Shown here piece after piece: positions 1 through 11,157 of a stretch of 64,000 nucleotides of DNA. Position 1 is the first letter of the stretch, and each line of letters opens with the position of its first letter. The notes under the pieces were generated by a model. It was not told the DNA's origin and did not search any database. It worked only from the letters and a program-made list of their open reading frames with translations. The translations under genes were made by a program, and so were the position numbers. Source of the DNA: Rotaria sp. Silwood1. Lineage: Eukaryota; Rotifera; Eurotatoria; Philodinida; Philodinidae. The stretch covers positions 62,001 through 126,000 of the forward strand of contig CAJNOP010000305.1 in the NCBI GenBank assembly GCA_905250075.1, in the 5' to 3' direction.

Positions 1-2560
1 ACCTAGTATACCACCTTTCATCCAAATTCGGAAGAGATTTTTTATTCGAAGATTAAGTTTGCGTAGCAGTGAAATTATTGGGCCTCCATTAAAAGTTTCA
101 GTTTTGGAAGCTGAACAACTTGGCTCATATGTGGTTCGATAGATCTGAACGCGGGCTATCAGAATATATATAGGATGTTTTCTTTTAGTCCTAAAATTAA
201 AAAGAAAATCTTCGCGCAAAAACCAGAACTTTTCAGTTTGACGATGGTTTTCCCGAAATTTCGAAAATTGTATTTTGCTTATTTCAACCAGAATCTATAT
301 TCAAACATTTAACAATTTATTACCAAAGCGATTAGCTCATCGAGTTCTACAAATCCTGAAAGTTTCAGTTGATTCTGAGAAAGTCATGTATAAAGTGGTA
401 CGTTTCCCATGGATTCACCCTTTTGTATTTTGGTACTATTTGAAAGAAAGATACCCATTAAGTCTAGCGCCTTTCAAGAATGACTACATGAAAACTGAGT
501 GACAGTTCAAGTGAAATGAAAGTCAAGTAGTCGCGCAAATTTTGCTAAAGGTTCCATGCTCCAGGATGCCGTATTCTGGATGATATTGGAATCTGAAGTG
601 CCAAAGAATGGTCCTGTTACAGCTTTTTTAGTTTAGATTGTATTAGGTCAACTGAAGCTCTTTCTAGCACTGTGAATATGTCGATATCTGACAGATTTGT
701 AGCAAGCCTATGCCATTATGTGAGAGAAAAAGAGGTTGAGATTGTGAGCGAATGCTGTAAGAAAATTTGTTGAGAGGAAAAAGTTAGGTAAACAACACGT
801 TGAGCTTTAAGATGGAGCCAGAGATGGAGCCAGTATCTTTTACTAATCTGCTTGACCTTTTCAGACTAGTGCCAGTAGCAGTCGTCAAAAATTCAGACTG
901 GTTCCATCACTATATTAATTTTATCGTACAACTAGGCACATTAAGTCTGTCAGGTGATAAACCATATTTTCCGTATCTAAGCCAGAGACCGGAATGGGGA
1001 CGACTTTTCGCTCCCAGCTTCGTTTCGCTACGGAAAACTTCTCGTCACAAGCCTAAATATTTTTCTATTCCCATCCCGTCGTGTCTTTACAGTTTATTTT
1101 TATTACATTAGTGTGAAGTTTGTTTTTGAATATGTGTGTCGGCGAACACAACACACTATCCACACCCACACCCAAATATTTGATGCGGTTTGCTGTGCAT
1201 CCACCCTATATCTGACTTCGTTGCGAAGATAGAATTTTGCAGCGCCGAGACTAAAGACTCATGGAGTCATGTTTTTCTAACTCCAATTCTGACTCCGAAT
1301 TGTTTTAAAATGATACCGACTCCAAAAAACTTCGAAATTCTTTTCTATCAATTGACGATAGCTTACGTGTGAGACAATATTATATAATGCGAATAGATAG
1401 ATATGTGAGTGCTTGACAGAAAAGAAAAAGTGATTGAATCTCAATTTTTTTCTTTGTCAATTATACATATTCTTAATGAGTGCTAAGCTCTCGTTATGAG
1501 AAGACATTCTGAATCTAACTAAACAAGAAGACGATTCTGTTAAAATTGTGCCGAAAAAAACTAAATACAAGTGAATTTTAGAATAGTTTCCATCCCGTTT
1601 TCATCAGCAACAACTTTATCAGAAAAACTTTGTTTTACTGGAAAAATTTCGTCAGATCAAGAGGAGACTAACCAAGAGATCAAGTTTTGATCCAGTTTTA
1701 ATTACGTCAGAATATTGAAGTGAAATAGTGGTTTAAAAAGCACGTAAAGATGATGAAGATATTGAGTGGTGCTGATCGTTTTTTGAACATAGCCATTTTT
1801 GAAAGTTAATCTAGTGTAGATGTCTTTTTCTTTTATTTTTGTATTTGATTTTATTCTGCTAGCGAATTGATAATTTTCGTTAACTAAAAGTTACAATTAT
1901 CGAAAAAGAAAACATTCTATATGAAAAAAGAATAAAATTAGTTTTTTGGAGCTCTTATAATTTGCATAAACTCCGACTACGATTGATTCGTAGTTGGGTT
2001 TTAGAGTTCGATGCAAATCTCTAGTAGAGACATATGTAATACCTATTTGTATTAATTGGCGAGTTCACGTTTTTAAAATCAACTTTTTTATAATGCCGTT
2101 CTAAGATGAGGAAATATGTTGGGGTAAATTCATCTTCGCACCGCCCGGTTTTGGTCTCTGATCTAAGCTAATCTTCCTCTAGTAGTGTGGATTATTGATT
2201 GACCAGTCGTTATCAGTAGACCAGCCCATCCGGTTCGGTCTGACCTTTTGAGATCGATATTGGTACCGATCTTCAAAAATTCAGACCGGTTCCATCTCTG
2301 GATAGAACGGTAACAACATGCCTATTAAATGAATCAAATCCTAGTTAAAGCTTATCATATGAATGTTTCGAGGTAGGTCTCTGATGAGAATTTCATTTAC
2401 AATGGTATTGTTTCATTTAAGCTTTCATGCATTCGATTATTTCTAAGAAGTTCTCTATATTTTTGTTTAAAACATCCTATTCCTATCGTTCCACCTTCTC
2501 ATTCAGTATATTTTATGTTCCAAAACATTGATACAACTTGAATATACTAGCACGAAGTAC
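1..2560. other. No supported gene; low-complexity accessory DNA
   Basis: I see no convincing gene here. Short open frames at 275-502 and 800-1111 have no recognisable domain or coding pattern. A 24-base block is repeated with one mismatch at 885-908 and 2273-2296, suggesting fragments of one dispersed repeat. A C-rich run at about 1150-1178 (repeats of CCCACAC) resembles the telomere-like arrays described elsewhere in this window. Confidence 0.5.
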
Positions 2561-2622
2561 AAATGACAGTCCCGACTTCTATGTTTTACTTGATGATATT
2601 ACGTGTGATATATGTTTTGCAG

Positions 2623-3324
2623 ATGATGATTGGTGTTGACTTTGCTGAAATCGACAAAGCCAAAAGATATCAACTTCTTTGCAGTGCCGTCGTTCCTCGA
2701 CCGATTGCTTTTATCAGCACTATTGATAGTAAAACAGGTGAGATATATTAATGTTCTTTTTCGATTTCTCTATTCTATTCTTCTCTTCTATTTCCATTTT
2801 TAGCAATAAAAAACCTGGCTCCATTATCATTTTATAATTGTGTTACTAGTGAACCACCTACCGTTATGTTTTCTTTAACCCGAAAACGTGATGGAGGTAA
2901 GAAGGATACATTGATTAATATCGAAAATGAAAAGGAGTTCGTAATTAATCATGTAACAAAGGAAATATTCCCGCAAGTGTTTGATGCATCTGCTGAAATC
3001 CCAGCAGATCAAGATGAGTTCGATGTAGTTGGTCTAACTGCAGTAGCCGGTGTCAAGGTAAAATCACCAAGAGTAAAAGAATCCCCTATTCAAATGGAAT
3101 GTGAACTTTACAATTCTATGGAAATCGGAGATGGAAACTATGGTAGCGCAACAATAATAGTTGGCAAAGTACTTTATATGCATATCGATGAATCATTATA
3201 TCAAAATGGAATGTTAAATACATCGTCTATTACAACTATTTCAAGATTAGGCAATATGAGTTATGGTTACGCTGAACATAAATTTGATATTGAAAGTGAC
3301 ATTTGGAATGTATCTAAATGGTAA
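2623..3324 (+). CDS. Flavin reductase-like domain protein (two exons)
   Basis: Two exons, 2623-2737 and 2804-3324, are joined across a 66-bp GT-AG intron (2738-2803) that splits an Ala codon, giving 211 residues, about the usual length for the bacterial-type flavin reductase-like (FMN-binding split-barrel) family. The N-terminal motif around residues 20-33 (SAVVPRPIAFIST) is typical, and the neighbouring segment with SEPPTVMFSL fits the FMN-binding strand region. The predicted role is FMN binding and NAD(P)H-dependent flavin reduction or a related redox reaction in the cytosol. I chose the start at 2623 because family members begin just before this point and because TTTTGCAG directly precedes it. 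An in-frame ATG at 2563 would add 20 atypical residues. Poly(A) signal AATAAA lies 79 bases after the stop. Similarity to bacterial proteins suggests old horizontal transfer followed by intron gain, which is inference. Confidence 0.8.
2738..2803 (+). other. Spliceosomal intron of the flavin reductase-like gene
   Basis: The intron begins GTGAGA and ends TTTTTAG after a pyrimidine-rich tract. Removing it restores one continuous reading frame through a conserved domain. At 66 bp it has the short size of most introns in this window. Confidence 0.8.
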
Positions 3325-4779
3325 CTCTAATGGTTAAATTTATGATCTCCCTATTGAACAATACGACTCTTTTAGTGTTTCAGAACTATTATGGAATTCT
3401 AAAATAAATGAATTATTAAACAAAAGCTCGGTTCTATTAAATTGTCCTAATTAGATCTATCGTAATTAAAAAACTACACACAGCTAATTGAAGTGAAGTT
3501 ACCGAAGGGATGGAAGGCTAAACTCTTCTCCATTGATAGATTGAGCTCTACAACCAAAAGGTTGAAATTCCGGTTCTAACATAGTCCACCTCTTGCAACC
3601 GCCAGAAAATATATAAAACTACACTAAACCTGCATCTCTATCTATAGTGAATAGAAAAAAAGGAACTGAAAGCGATGTCTTCAATCACTGTAGTTAAAAA
3701 CTTGATCTTTTCTGTGGTTATACTTCGCACTCAATGCTGATTTTTTTGGTGCTGATAGAGCATCGTGCATTCGTAAAACTTTTGAAAATAACATATTTTA
3801 ATGAACTTTTCAGCAAAGCTCCGCACTTGTCTTAAGATCATGTTGAAATTTGACTTTTGAGTTTCCATGTGAACCTTTGTACAACTAATATTCTCAATGG
3901 AATTTGTTCATTCTTCAAACTTCAGCGTTTTTCGTCGCTTCTGCGGTTAGAAGACCATAGGGACAATTTTGCTGCTCAAATAATGAAATTTTGAATATGA
4001 GTATCTCATAAAAGAAGTAGCATAAGAAGCTGAGATTTTGACAATGAACAAGTTCTATTAAGAATATTAATGATGCTAAGTTTAACATCAAAACCCAAAA
4101 GTCAACTTTCAACTTGATCTAATGGAAACTATTGAATATTGTTGAAGGACTTCAATAAAAATTCGGTACTATAAAAAAGAAGACATGAAAAAACAGATTA
4201 TTTCAAACTTTTTCAAAATTCACCAACACTTATGGAATAACAATGAGTCTGATGAAGAAAATATTTGACATCTGAAGAAGCTTTCTCATAGCGTATCAAC
4301 TCGTCTCGATGAGAACCACGCATTCGAAAGCTATCTACGGATTATGTTCAGAAACAAATAATCGATGTAGAAGTTATAAAATGTATATATTTGAGCTTGT
4401 TTTGTCTATTGAAAACTTGATCGATCTGAACGATAACAAATTATGACACAAGACACTCTGAATGGATTTTTGGGTGGATGTGGATGTGGGCGTTCTGTTT
4501 AGACCAACAGAAAAAAAGGGGGATAAGAATTGCAGGGTCTGTAAACTGTCGTAGATTCTCGTTTTGAAAGAGACTGCTTTTGTTATATATGCTTATTTCG
4601 TGCGTCTTTCACAAAGTCTAATAATTCGCTCGATTAGCTTACGATCGACCGTATGAATCGTTCTATAATTCTGTGTAGACAGAGTTATAAAGCTATTATC
4701 AGTTCGTTTCCTAGCAACTACCCTGGTATTGTATGAATGATACGCACATAAAAAAGCATGCATATGATCACTATGTGCG
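3325..4779. other. No supported gene
   Basis: AT-rich DNA without a recognisable coding segment. A short G-rich telomere-like run (repeats of GGGTGGATGTGG type) sits at about 4470-4491. Confidence 0.5.
3403..3408 (+). promoter_or_regulatory. Poly(A) signal of flavin reductase-like gene
   Basis: AATAAA lies 79 bases downstream of the stop codon, a normal distance for 3'-end formation. Confidence 0.5.
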
Positions 4780-5855
4780 TTGTTTAATCATAACATTGCA
4801 TTCAAAAGAAGCATGAGGCAAACTAAACTAGACGAATTGATCCAAGAAGCATCGAATAAGTTGAGCAAACCATTCACCATTATTGATTCAATGAATGAAT
4901 GGAAAACCGAAATGTTCACTTTTATCAATAACATTACCGTATGGAAATTGTCGTCTTCTTTATGAAGCTATTATGTAAAAGCGTCATCAGGACGAGATAA
5001 CAGATAAAAACCAGCAAGAAGAAGTTGACGTCATTTTGGAATGGCTTGACCACTCGTTACCAGAGGAAACGCATATCTTGATCCTGTAGAGTGGTCATTG
5101 ACTCGAGGTGTAGCACACAATTTACTTGATTCATTGTTAGACTATATTCAATGTATACGAGATCGTCCGGTTGGGCAACCCGTTTCTGAGTGATGTACGC
5201 ATGATACTCCAAAATGAAGCACTTCTAGAACAAGGCCAAACATTATCAAATGTCTGTCGACACATAATTACTTAAATGTTGCCTTACTTCTTAAGCAATG
5301 CGCATCCTCGGTTTGGGACTTGAATCGTAGGCGAAGGAACCCTGGCTAGTGCACTTGCTGTTTTGATCACCACAACAACGGACTCAATGACTGGTGATGC
5401 TACTCACTATGCTACAGTAGACGAACGAACAGGCATTGAATGGATGCGTCAACTATTTAGTTATCGAGAAGGAAGGGCTAGTAGTCTTATTAGAAGTAGA
5501 ACATCAAAGGCAGCAGTAACAAGTTTAGCAACGGCTTGCAAAAAAGTACTAGCAAATATACGAACAGTTGAACTTATCGATAGATCGAAATTGGTAGTTT
5601 ATGCATCAACAGCAGTTCGTATGTGTTGTGAGAGCATTTGAATTATTAGGCCTTGGGGCGAGCGTCTTACGGCGTATGTCGATTGATGAAAATTTTTCTA
5701 TCAACATCGATGAACTGAAGGCATGTATTCAAACTGATCGTGATATTGGATTTTTTCCATTCTATACAATCGGCAACGCTGGTTTGTCTGGTAGAGATCT
5801 GAGAGAAAAACTTACTCAGGTTTTAAATCCGTCTTGGAATAACACAATAGTTTGA
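4780..5855 (+). pseudogene. Group II PLP-dependent decarboxylase, truncated pseudogene
   Basis: Segments in different frames line up with the aromatic-L-amino-acid/tyrosine decarboxylase family. The part reading LDPVEWSLTRGVAHNLLD (from about 5080) corresponds to the start of the decarboxylase domain. The next blocks read GEGTLASALAVL (about 5330), then a long open stretch at 5363-5641 equivalent to the substrate-side helices before the cofactor site, then ELLGLGASVLRR and SINIDELKACIQTDRDIGFFPF at 5640-5770. The reading frame changes at about 4940, 5080, 5280 and 5630, and in-frame stops occur (for example near 4975 and 5190). The C-terminal half, including the lysine that binds PLP, is missing. 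About 100 residues upstream of the domain (4780-5080) may be a lineage-specific extension. The gene is dead. The closest relatives known to me are bacterial or bdelloid, so transfer is possible but unproven. Confidence 0.75.
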
Positions 5856-7066
5856 CGAAAGAAAGAATGACATGTGAATAGAACCCTATGCTTGTCTTAC
5901 TTATAACGCGTGGTTCTTAAAAGTGATAAAAAAACCGGATCACCAATCTTCTCTGCCGAGGATCAAGAGGAATTTATGATTGCTGCCTTGTCTTTCTCAA
6001 ACAAAACATCTAGTCGAGCTATATTGAAATTAGAAATATTCGGTTAAATCGTTTTATCTAGGGAGAAAACGAATTAAAGCACGCATATAGAATCCTTTCT
6101 AGGCCTCATACGAAGTATGTTCAGAATTCTTCGACATTCTTCCTTAAACACTACGATCAGCAAGAGTGGGGGACAGTGGCGTAGCCAAACATTTTTCAGT
6201 AGTGAGTCATTTATTCCGTTACATCAGTTGATGTTTTATAAAGAAAGGCATTCATATGCCTAAATAATGAACGTGCGTGATCACTTTTATTTGTAGCAGG
6301 GAGAGGGAGACATACAGTATGAGATTTTTAGTATTTCGCATTCTAAGTTGACTTTCTTCTCAATCGTTAGAACCGATTGTTTTCCTAGATGATCTGTCTG
6401 TCAAATTCTCAACAGAAATTCGATTACACCTATTGCTATAGAAAATCAAGTAGAAGTCTAACCGAAGAGCATTCAGCCCGTAGAAATGAGCTGACTCTTT
6501 ACGCTATTTCATTTTTAAAACTTAAGAATACTGTAAATAACCCTAAAAATCATGAAACGAAAGTTAAGATGTTTTCGAGTGCTTTCGAATTTGCTCCTTC
6601 TCGTCATACATTTTAAACTTCGTTGAAATCAAGATAAATATTGAAAAATTGAATAGTCTGAAAGAATTAGTTAAAAATGATAAAGATGGGTGCCAGTGTG
6701 GATATCAGCTTGTCCAGCTAACGATGGCCCAGCATGGCCAAAGTTGAACTTCATATTTCTCGAATTTAAACATGATCAGTTTGTAGAGGACATTTAACTG
6801 TATAAGGATATGAGTCTTGTTTTTCCATTCACTCTATCTGATAAAAAGAACGAGAGACCGAAACATAAGGTATAAGTTAATTCTATTATTATATATTTTA
6901 ACAGTGCAAAGGAAAAAGTTCTCAGTAGATGTTGTGAAATGTTTTATGAGACAGCTATGGTATGGAAAGCATCACTAATAGATCAACGTTATATTAGGAA
7001 GTCTAATAAAATGTCATCTTCTTTTTTAGTTTAAAAAAGTCGTATCACAAAACTTGACCAAAAGAG
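5856..7066. other. No supported gene
   Basis: No recognisable coding sequence. A stretch at about 5950-6050 has a weak coding look but no family I can name; it may be further debris of the decarboxylase pseudogene. Confidence 0.4.
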
Positions 7067-7067
7067 A

Positions 7068-7240
7068 GGTGAGTGCGTTACCATTTTTTAGAGGGTTTTG
7101 TCAGATTTATCCTTCTACTACGTAAAACATTTTTAATGGGAGCTATTTATTTTTAGGTAATTTTGACGGACTATCATATGCACCTTTCAGAACTTTTCAT
7201 AATCATATCCCTTAGGACAATAAATGGTAACGCACTCATG
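7068..7240. mobile_element. MITE-like element with TIR GAGTGCGTTACCATTT
   Basis: The left end reads GTGAGTGCGTTACCATTT and the right end is its reverse complement (AAATGGTAACGCACTCAT), enclosing about 170 bp with no coding capacity. The inverted repeat is at least 16 bases. No clear target-site duplication is visible, so the exact boundaries and superfamily are open. The related string AGGTGAGTGCGTTACC occurs again at 8726-8742 and GGGTGCGTTACC at 8377-8388, both in the same orientation as the left end, which suggests a dispersed family. Confidence 0.5.
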
Positions 7241-7563
7241 CGACCTTTATACATGTAACAGTTAATTAGACTATTGATCATGAAATATGAGCTCGGTTCT
7301 GTCTTCGCTTGATATGGATACTAACGCAAGGTCTACTACAATTTACCTAGCTTTGTTTTGCAGAAATATGGTATATGTGGACAGTGAATTAGCCAGTGTT
7401 TTCCGAGTCATGTCCCTGATGAAAGTTTCTTTATCGTCATATTCTTTGCTCTTTGTACTAAACTAGCGGACGATATGGCCTCCACTACATGACGTAAATG
7501 AATTACAAAGTAATTCAAAAAAAATGAGCTCTAAAATAATTCAGTTTCTATTAGTTTCCACCA

Positions 7564-7904
7564 GGGATTACAAGGTACTACAGATTAGATGCGTTTTACG
7601 GCTTTCCTGGAAATCCGATTAAATCCAGAGATGCAAGATACAGAGATATAGACGACATAGAGATATATTCTCAACTCTTAACAATTAACGTTAGTTTTTC
7701 TGAGTTACTCATTTTTTATCGTTGCTCATATGCCAGTAGCATTTTATTAATCATAAAATATTGAATAAATAATAAATCACCATTTAGAATTATGAAGAAA
7801 CAAATTTGAACATCTCCTATATCTCTATATCTCGCACCTTTCGGTTTAATTGGATTCCTAGGAAAGCCGTAAAACTCATCTAATCTGTAACCCGTAGTAA
7901 TCCC
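7564..7904. repeat. Imperfect palindrome carrying the same peptide-coding block on both arms
   Basis: The left arm (7564-7668) and right arm (7804-7904) are inverted copies about 100 bp long, separated by about 135 bp. On the plus strand the left arm reads YRLDAFYGFPGNPIK; on the minus strand the right arm reads YRLDEFYGFPRNPIK within an open frame at 7716-7970. The two peptides differ at scattered positions, so both come from a coding sequence that diverged after duplication. I do not recognise the protein. The arms face each other tail to tail. Confidence 0.6.
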
Positions 7905-7989
7905 TTCTAATACCTGGTAATTCATGGTTAGTACTTTTGAACTCTGATTCTCAGTAATGGACCAAGTCAATAGAATTAATAATAGAATT

Positions 7990-9420
7990 CGTATTGAAGC
8001 TGCAACTGAGAATCGATATAAATCTGAATTATATCATAATTCATTTACGTCATAGACTTATCATTTGTGAGGTTGGATTCAGAAACCCAGATTGGTTTTA
8101 TTTGTTCATTATCACACGCGTTTCTTCACTCAGAAGTTGTTTTCTCTGTGAATTCTTTTATCAAGTGTCTCTTTCTTGTCAGTCCGCCCGCGAAATATAT
8201 CTTTTCCGTCTGTCGCGATACGCGATCGTTATTTTTCTATTATAATGAAAAAGTGTTTTTTTTAAAGACATGACAGAATTTCACTATAGAAATCGTTCTG
8301 ACTTGCTCAGAAATTCTTTGGACGAAGTTTTAGTCGATAAACTTTGACACTGAAAAAAGCTTGAAAAAATCCTGCTGGGTGCGTTACCGGAATGCTTCAG
8401 TAGTAACTCTTTATAGAAACAAGCTTTCGAAAAGCAGATTCCATGATTATCAAGCCTATCATCTTAGCGCCAAACTCATATGAAAAGTTTTTTTGAAACG
8501 CATAAATTTGTAGACATATAAACTTGTTTGCATGGGTCTGTCAAGAAAGAGCCTTTTGAATGAGTGGGTCACCACGTTTTCCTGAACCTCTAACACCGCC
8601 ATAGGGCAATCAAACGACGTCAAATTTTCAGCAGAGGTAGATCTTTCAATTATCTTGTGAAACTATAAGTTTCAGATCTTTGCGACGTACGACTCTTGAG
8701 TAATAGGAATTAGAAGGTCAAAAGTAGGTGAGTGCGTTACCTGTGGACAAGCTGTATACTTAGGACCATTATCGAATGCTCGCAGGATTTCTCAGTTAAG
8801 AGTTTTTCCACGTAGCTCACTTCTTTTTGTCGTTCGTAATCTCATTTGACGTATTTACAAATTATTACTACATCTTCATATCAGGATTTAGGAGAGATTT
8901 TGTTTTCAAACTTTTTAAAACGTTGACTGAATATATACGGTTTGTTCGGTTAGGATCCTAAGTTTGATGTTAGAACTTTTTAATTGCAGAATAATATCTC
9001 TCAGAGATGTTGAGCAATTCCTAATAAAGATTCAATTAGAATATGACAACAACTATGCTAATATAAAATTTAAGTAGAATTTGATGTCTAGAATCCAGAC
9101 GGATCTTTTCATGCTTCACCAAAAAATGAACATCATTAACACTTGAATTTCGGCGGCATCAATATAGAAATTTGCATCAAATATATACATATGAAAGTCG
9201 CCTTTATTTTTTGTCATAGAAAGCTACAAAAAAATCCTTTCCAGTTTGTATTTGCATGTAGAACCGTTTCCTATGTTTTGAGTGTATTAAGGAATGATGC
9301 CCTTAAGCACATTCGCGAAAGCTTTTTCCGATTTATTCGAGGTAAAAGAATATTTTATTCGTACTTCATCGATATTCATGACAAATTCTATCCATATTTC
9401 ATTTATTGTAGATTAACTCA
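7990..9420. other. No supported gene
   Basis: No recognisable coding sequence. Two isolated copies of the GTGAGTGCGTTACC-type repeat end lie at 8377 and 8726. Confidence 0.4.
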
Positions 9421-9610
9421 AATGTTTCAGCTAATGCCACATGGAAATCGAATAGGGTTCACTGTTGCTGAAGGCTATGGACAAAACAGTGCTACCAAGC
9501 AACTCTGGGCTTCTTACGGTCTTCACGTCGATGACGATCAAAGAATGGCCATCATTGAATTCTGGAATTATCCTGTCATTCAACAGAAGGTGGGCCATGT
9601 GAATGGATAA
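9421..9610 (+). other. Possible exon or gene fragment, unknown product
   Basis: After a possible splice acceptor (ATGTTTCAG, ending about 9430) comes an open stretch with balanced, protein-like composition, including the peptide AEGYGQNSATKQLWASYG and ending near HVNG at a TAA. It has the look of a conserved soluble protein segment, but I cannot assign a family. No partner exon was found on either side, so it may be a fragment. Confidence that it is coding at all is modest. Confidence 0.3.
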
Positions 9611-10727
9611 GTGGCGGTTGATGGCAATTATCGTATGATGATATCGTGGACAACTGTTCGTCAACTTATCTGTATGTTGCGAGCTTCAACAGTCACCGAA
9701 AGCAACGATTTTCTATCGCATAGAACCATTAACATGACTAACTTTTTCTGTTCTTCCTATTATATTGAATAATGGTGAATAAAAAGGAATGAATCTTCAA
9801 GGAAAAATCAGTTTCATTCCTATTATATTCCCACATACAATTAGGAACCATTCAAATGGGGCTACAGCGGCGCGATAGCTATGTATATACGAAATAAACT
9901 CCAATACACGTACCATGTAAATAAGTTCAGAAATGTCGAATTCTGTGCTACGGTCACCAAGACGAGTCCTTGGCAAGGTTTTAGCACCTACTTGGAAGGC
10001 CTGTAGAATATGGGAAGTGATACAAATAATCTGCATAGGAATAATTCGTCCAAAACCCAGGTCTAATAAGAAGCCCTACGCTGATTTCATCGTCTTTCGG
10101 TATGACTCTGTTATTCAATTAATTAAATAACTACTCTCATTCCATTTTGGTTTTTCTATTGTGATTTTAAAAAAAGCAACTAACTCCTCTACCTCGAACG
10201 GATGAGATTAATGACAAAAACAAGAAGACAAACATTTGTAACAAAATGAAAATAGAACTTAATTGATTAGAATCGATGTTTAAGACAATCTAATATGAAA
10301 AAAGATAAAAAAGGAGATGCTTCTACCTTCCCAGCTATGAACTGATCACATCTGAAATAAGGTAGTTACTGAATTTATTCTGACATAAAAAGAAAACTAA
10401 ATTGAGTAGCCCAGGTCAAAGACGTACGGCGGGAAACCACTGGATCCGGTGGATTTCCAGCGAATTCCTGGTGCAGGATTCTCAAATCGGTTCCGGCCTC
10501 CGTTCCCGGCTTAGTTCCCATCAATTCCGGAGTCCCGAGACGGTGTTCGGATACGGATGCCTGTTTTCGGCACGGTACCAGAATGCGGTTTCGGCGCTTG
10601 ATGACGACAACAGGATACAAACCATATACAGTCGTTTCCCGTCTGGTTCCGAAGCCCAGATCCGGCCGTTTGAAATTCAACTATGAAATTCGAATCCGAT
10701 CACAGGACACGACAAGATAGGACTCGG
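9611..10727. other. No supported gene; GC-richer patch at 10400-10690
   Basis: No gene is supported. The patch at 10400-10690 has clearly higher GC than its surroundings and is open on both strands, which GC-rich DNA without stops produces easily. It is better read as part of a repeat. A similar GC-richer patch occurs at about 12830-13030, beyond the hAT-like element and the tandem repeats. Confidence 0.4.
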
Positions 10728-10776
10728 AGGGTGTGGGTGTGGATAAAGAATATATCTACACCCATACCCACACCCT
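10728..10776. repeat. Telomere-like palindrome (GAGGGTGTGGGTGTGG / inverse)
   Basis: A G-rich run of TGTGGG-type units is followed after a short AT spacer by its near-perfect inverse (CCCATACCCACACCCTC). The unit matches the telomere repeat TGTGGG that I recall for the bdelloid Adineta vaga. It is interstitial here and head-to-head. Confidence 0.6.
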
Positions 10777-10816
10777 CGATTCATCCTATGTATATGAGGT
10801 GCAGCACCTGTTAGAG

Positions 10817-11100
10817 TTCATTCGACGTACAAAACAGGTAGGAGCAACATCGATTAAAAATCGATTGTTGAGTATTATTAATCCGATTAAAATCAGATTT
10901 TTTGAGTCTTTTTAAGACTCAGTCCTCCCTATAAATACGTGTGCACTTCACATTAGAGTTCATTTGCCTCACAACACACATAGGAGTAACATGGATTAAA
11001 AATCGATCGTTGAGTATTATTAATCCGATTAAAATCAGATGTTTTGATTCTTTTTAAGACACCGTCTTCCTTATAAATCCGAGTGCATCTCATATTAGAG
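10817..11100. repeat. Tandem repeat, two units of 142 bp
   Basis: Units 10817-10958 and 10959-11100 have the same length and differ by substitutions and few small changes. A third start follows at 11101 and a partial unit precedes 10817. Each unit contains TTGAGTATTATTAATCCGAT followed by TAAAATCAGAT. The first unit also has a hairpin (GAGTCTTTTTAAGACTC) that is degraded in the second. Confidence 0.75.
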
Positions 11101-11157
11101 GTCATTCGACTGTCGCAGTAGATAGCAATGGTATGAGAGACCTGTGGAGGTAGAACA

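Noticed and set aside
1958..2025. tRNA-like fold (stem CTACG-loop-CGTAG, then GAGTTCGATGCAAATCTC)
   Set aside because: The anticodon-like stem is perfect, but the T arm does not have the proper seven-base loop and the acceptor stem does not pair; not a tRNA gene.
10375..10686. Open frames on both strands of the GC-richer patch
   Set aside because: Both strands are open because stop codons are rare in GC-rich DNA. No domain or coding pattern; more likely a repeat.
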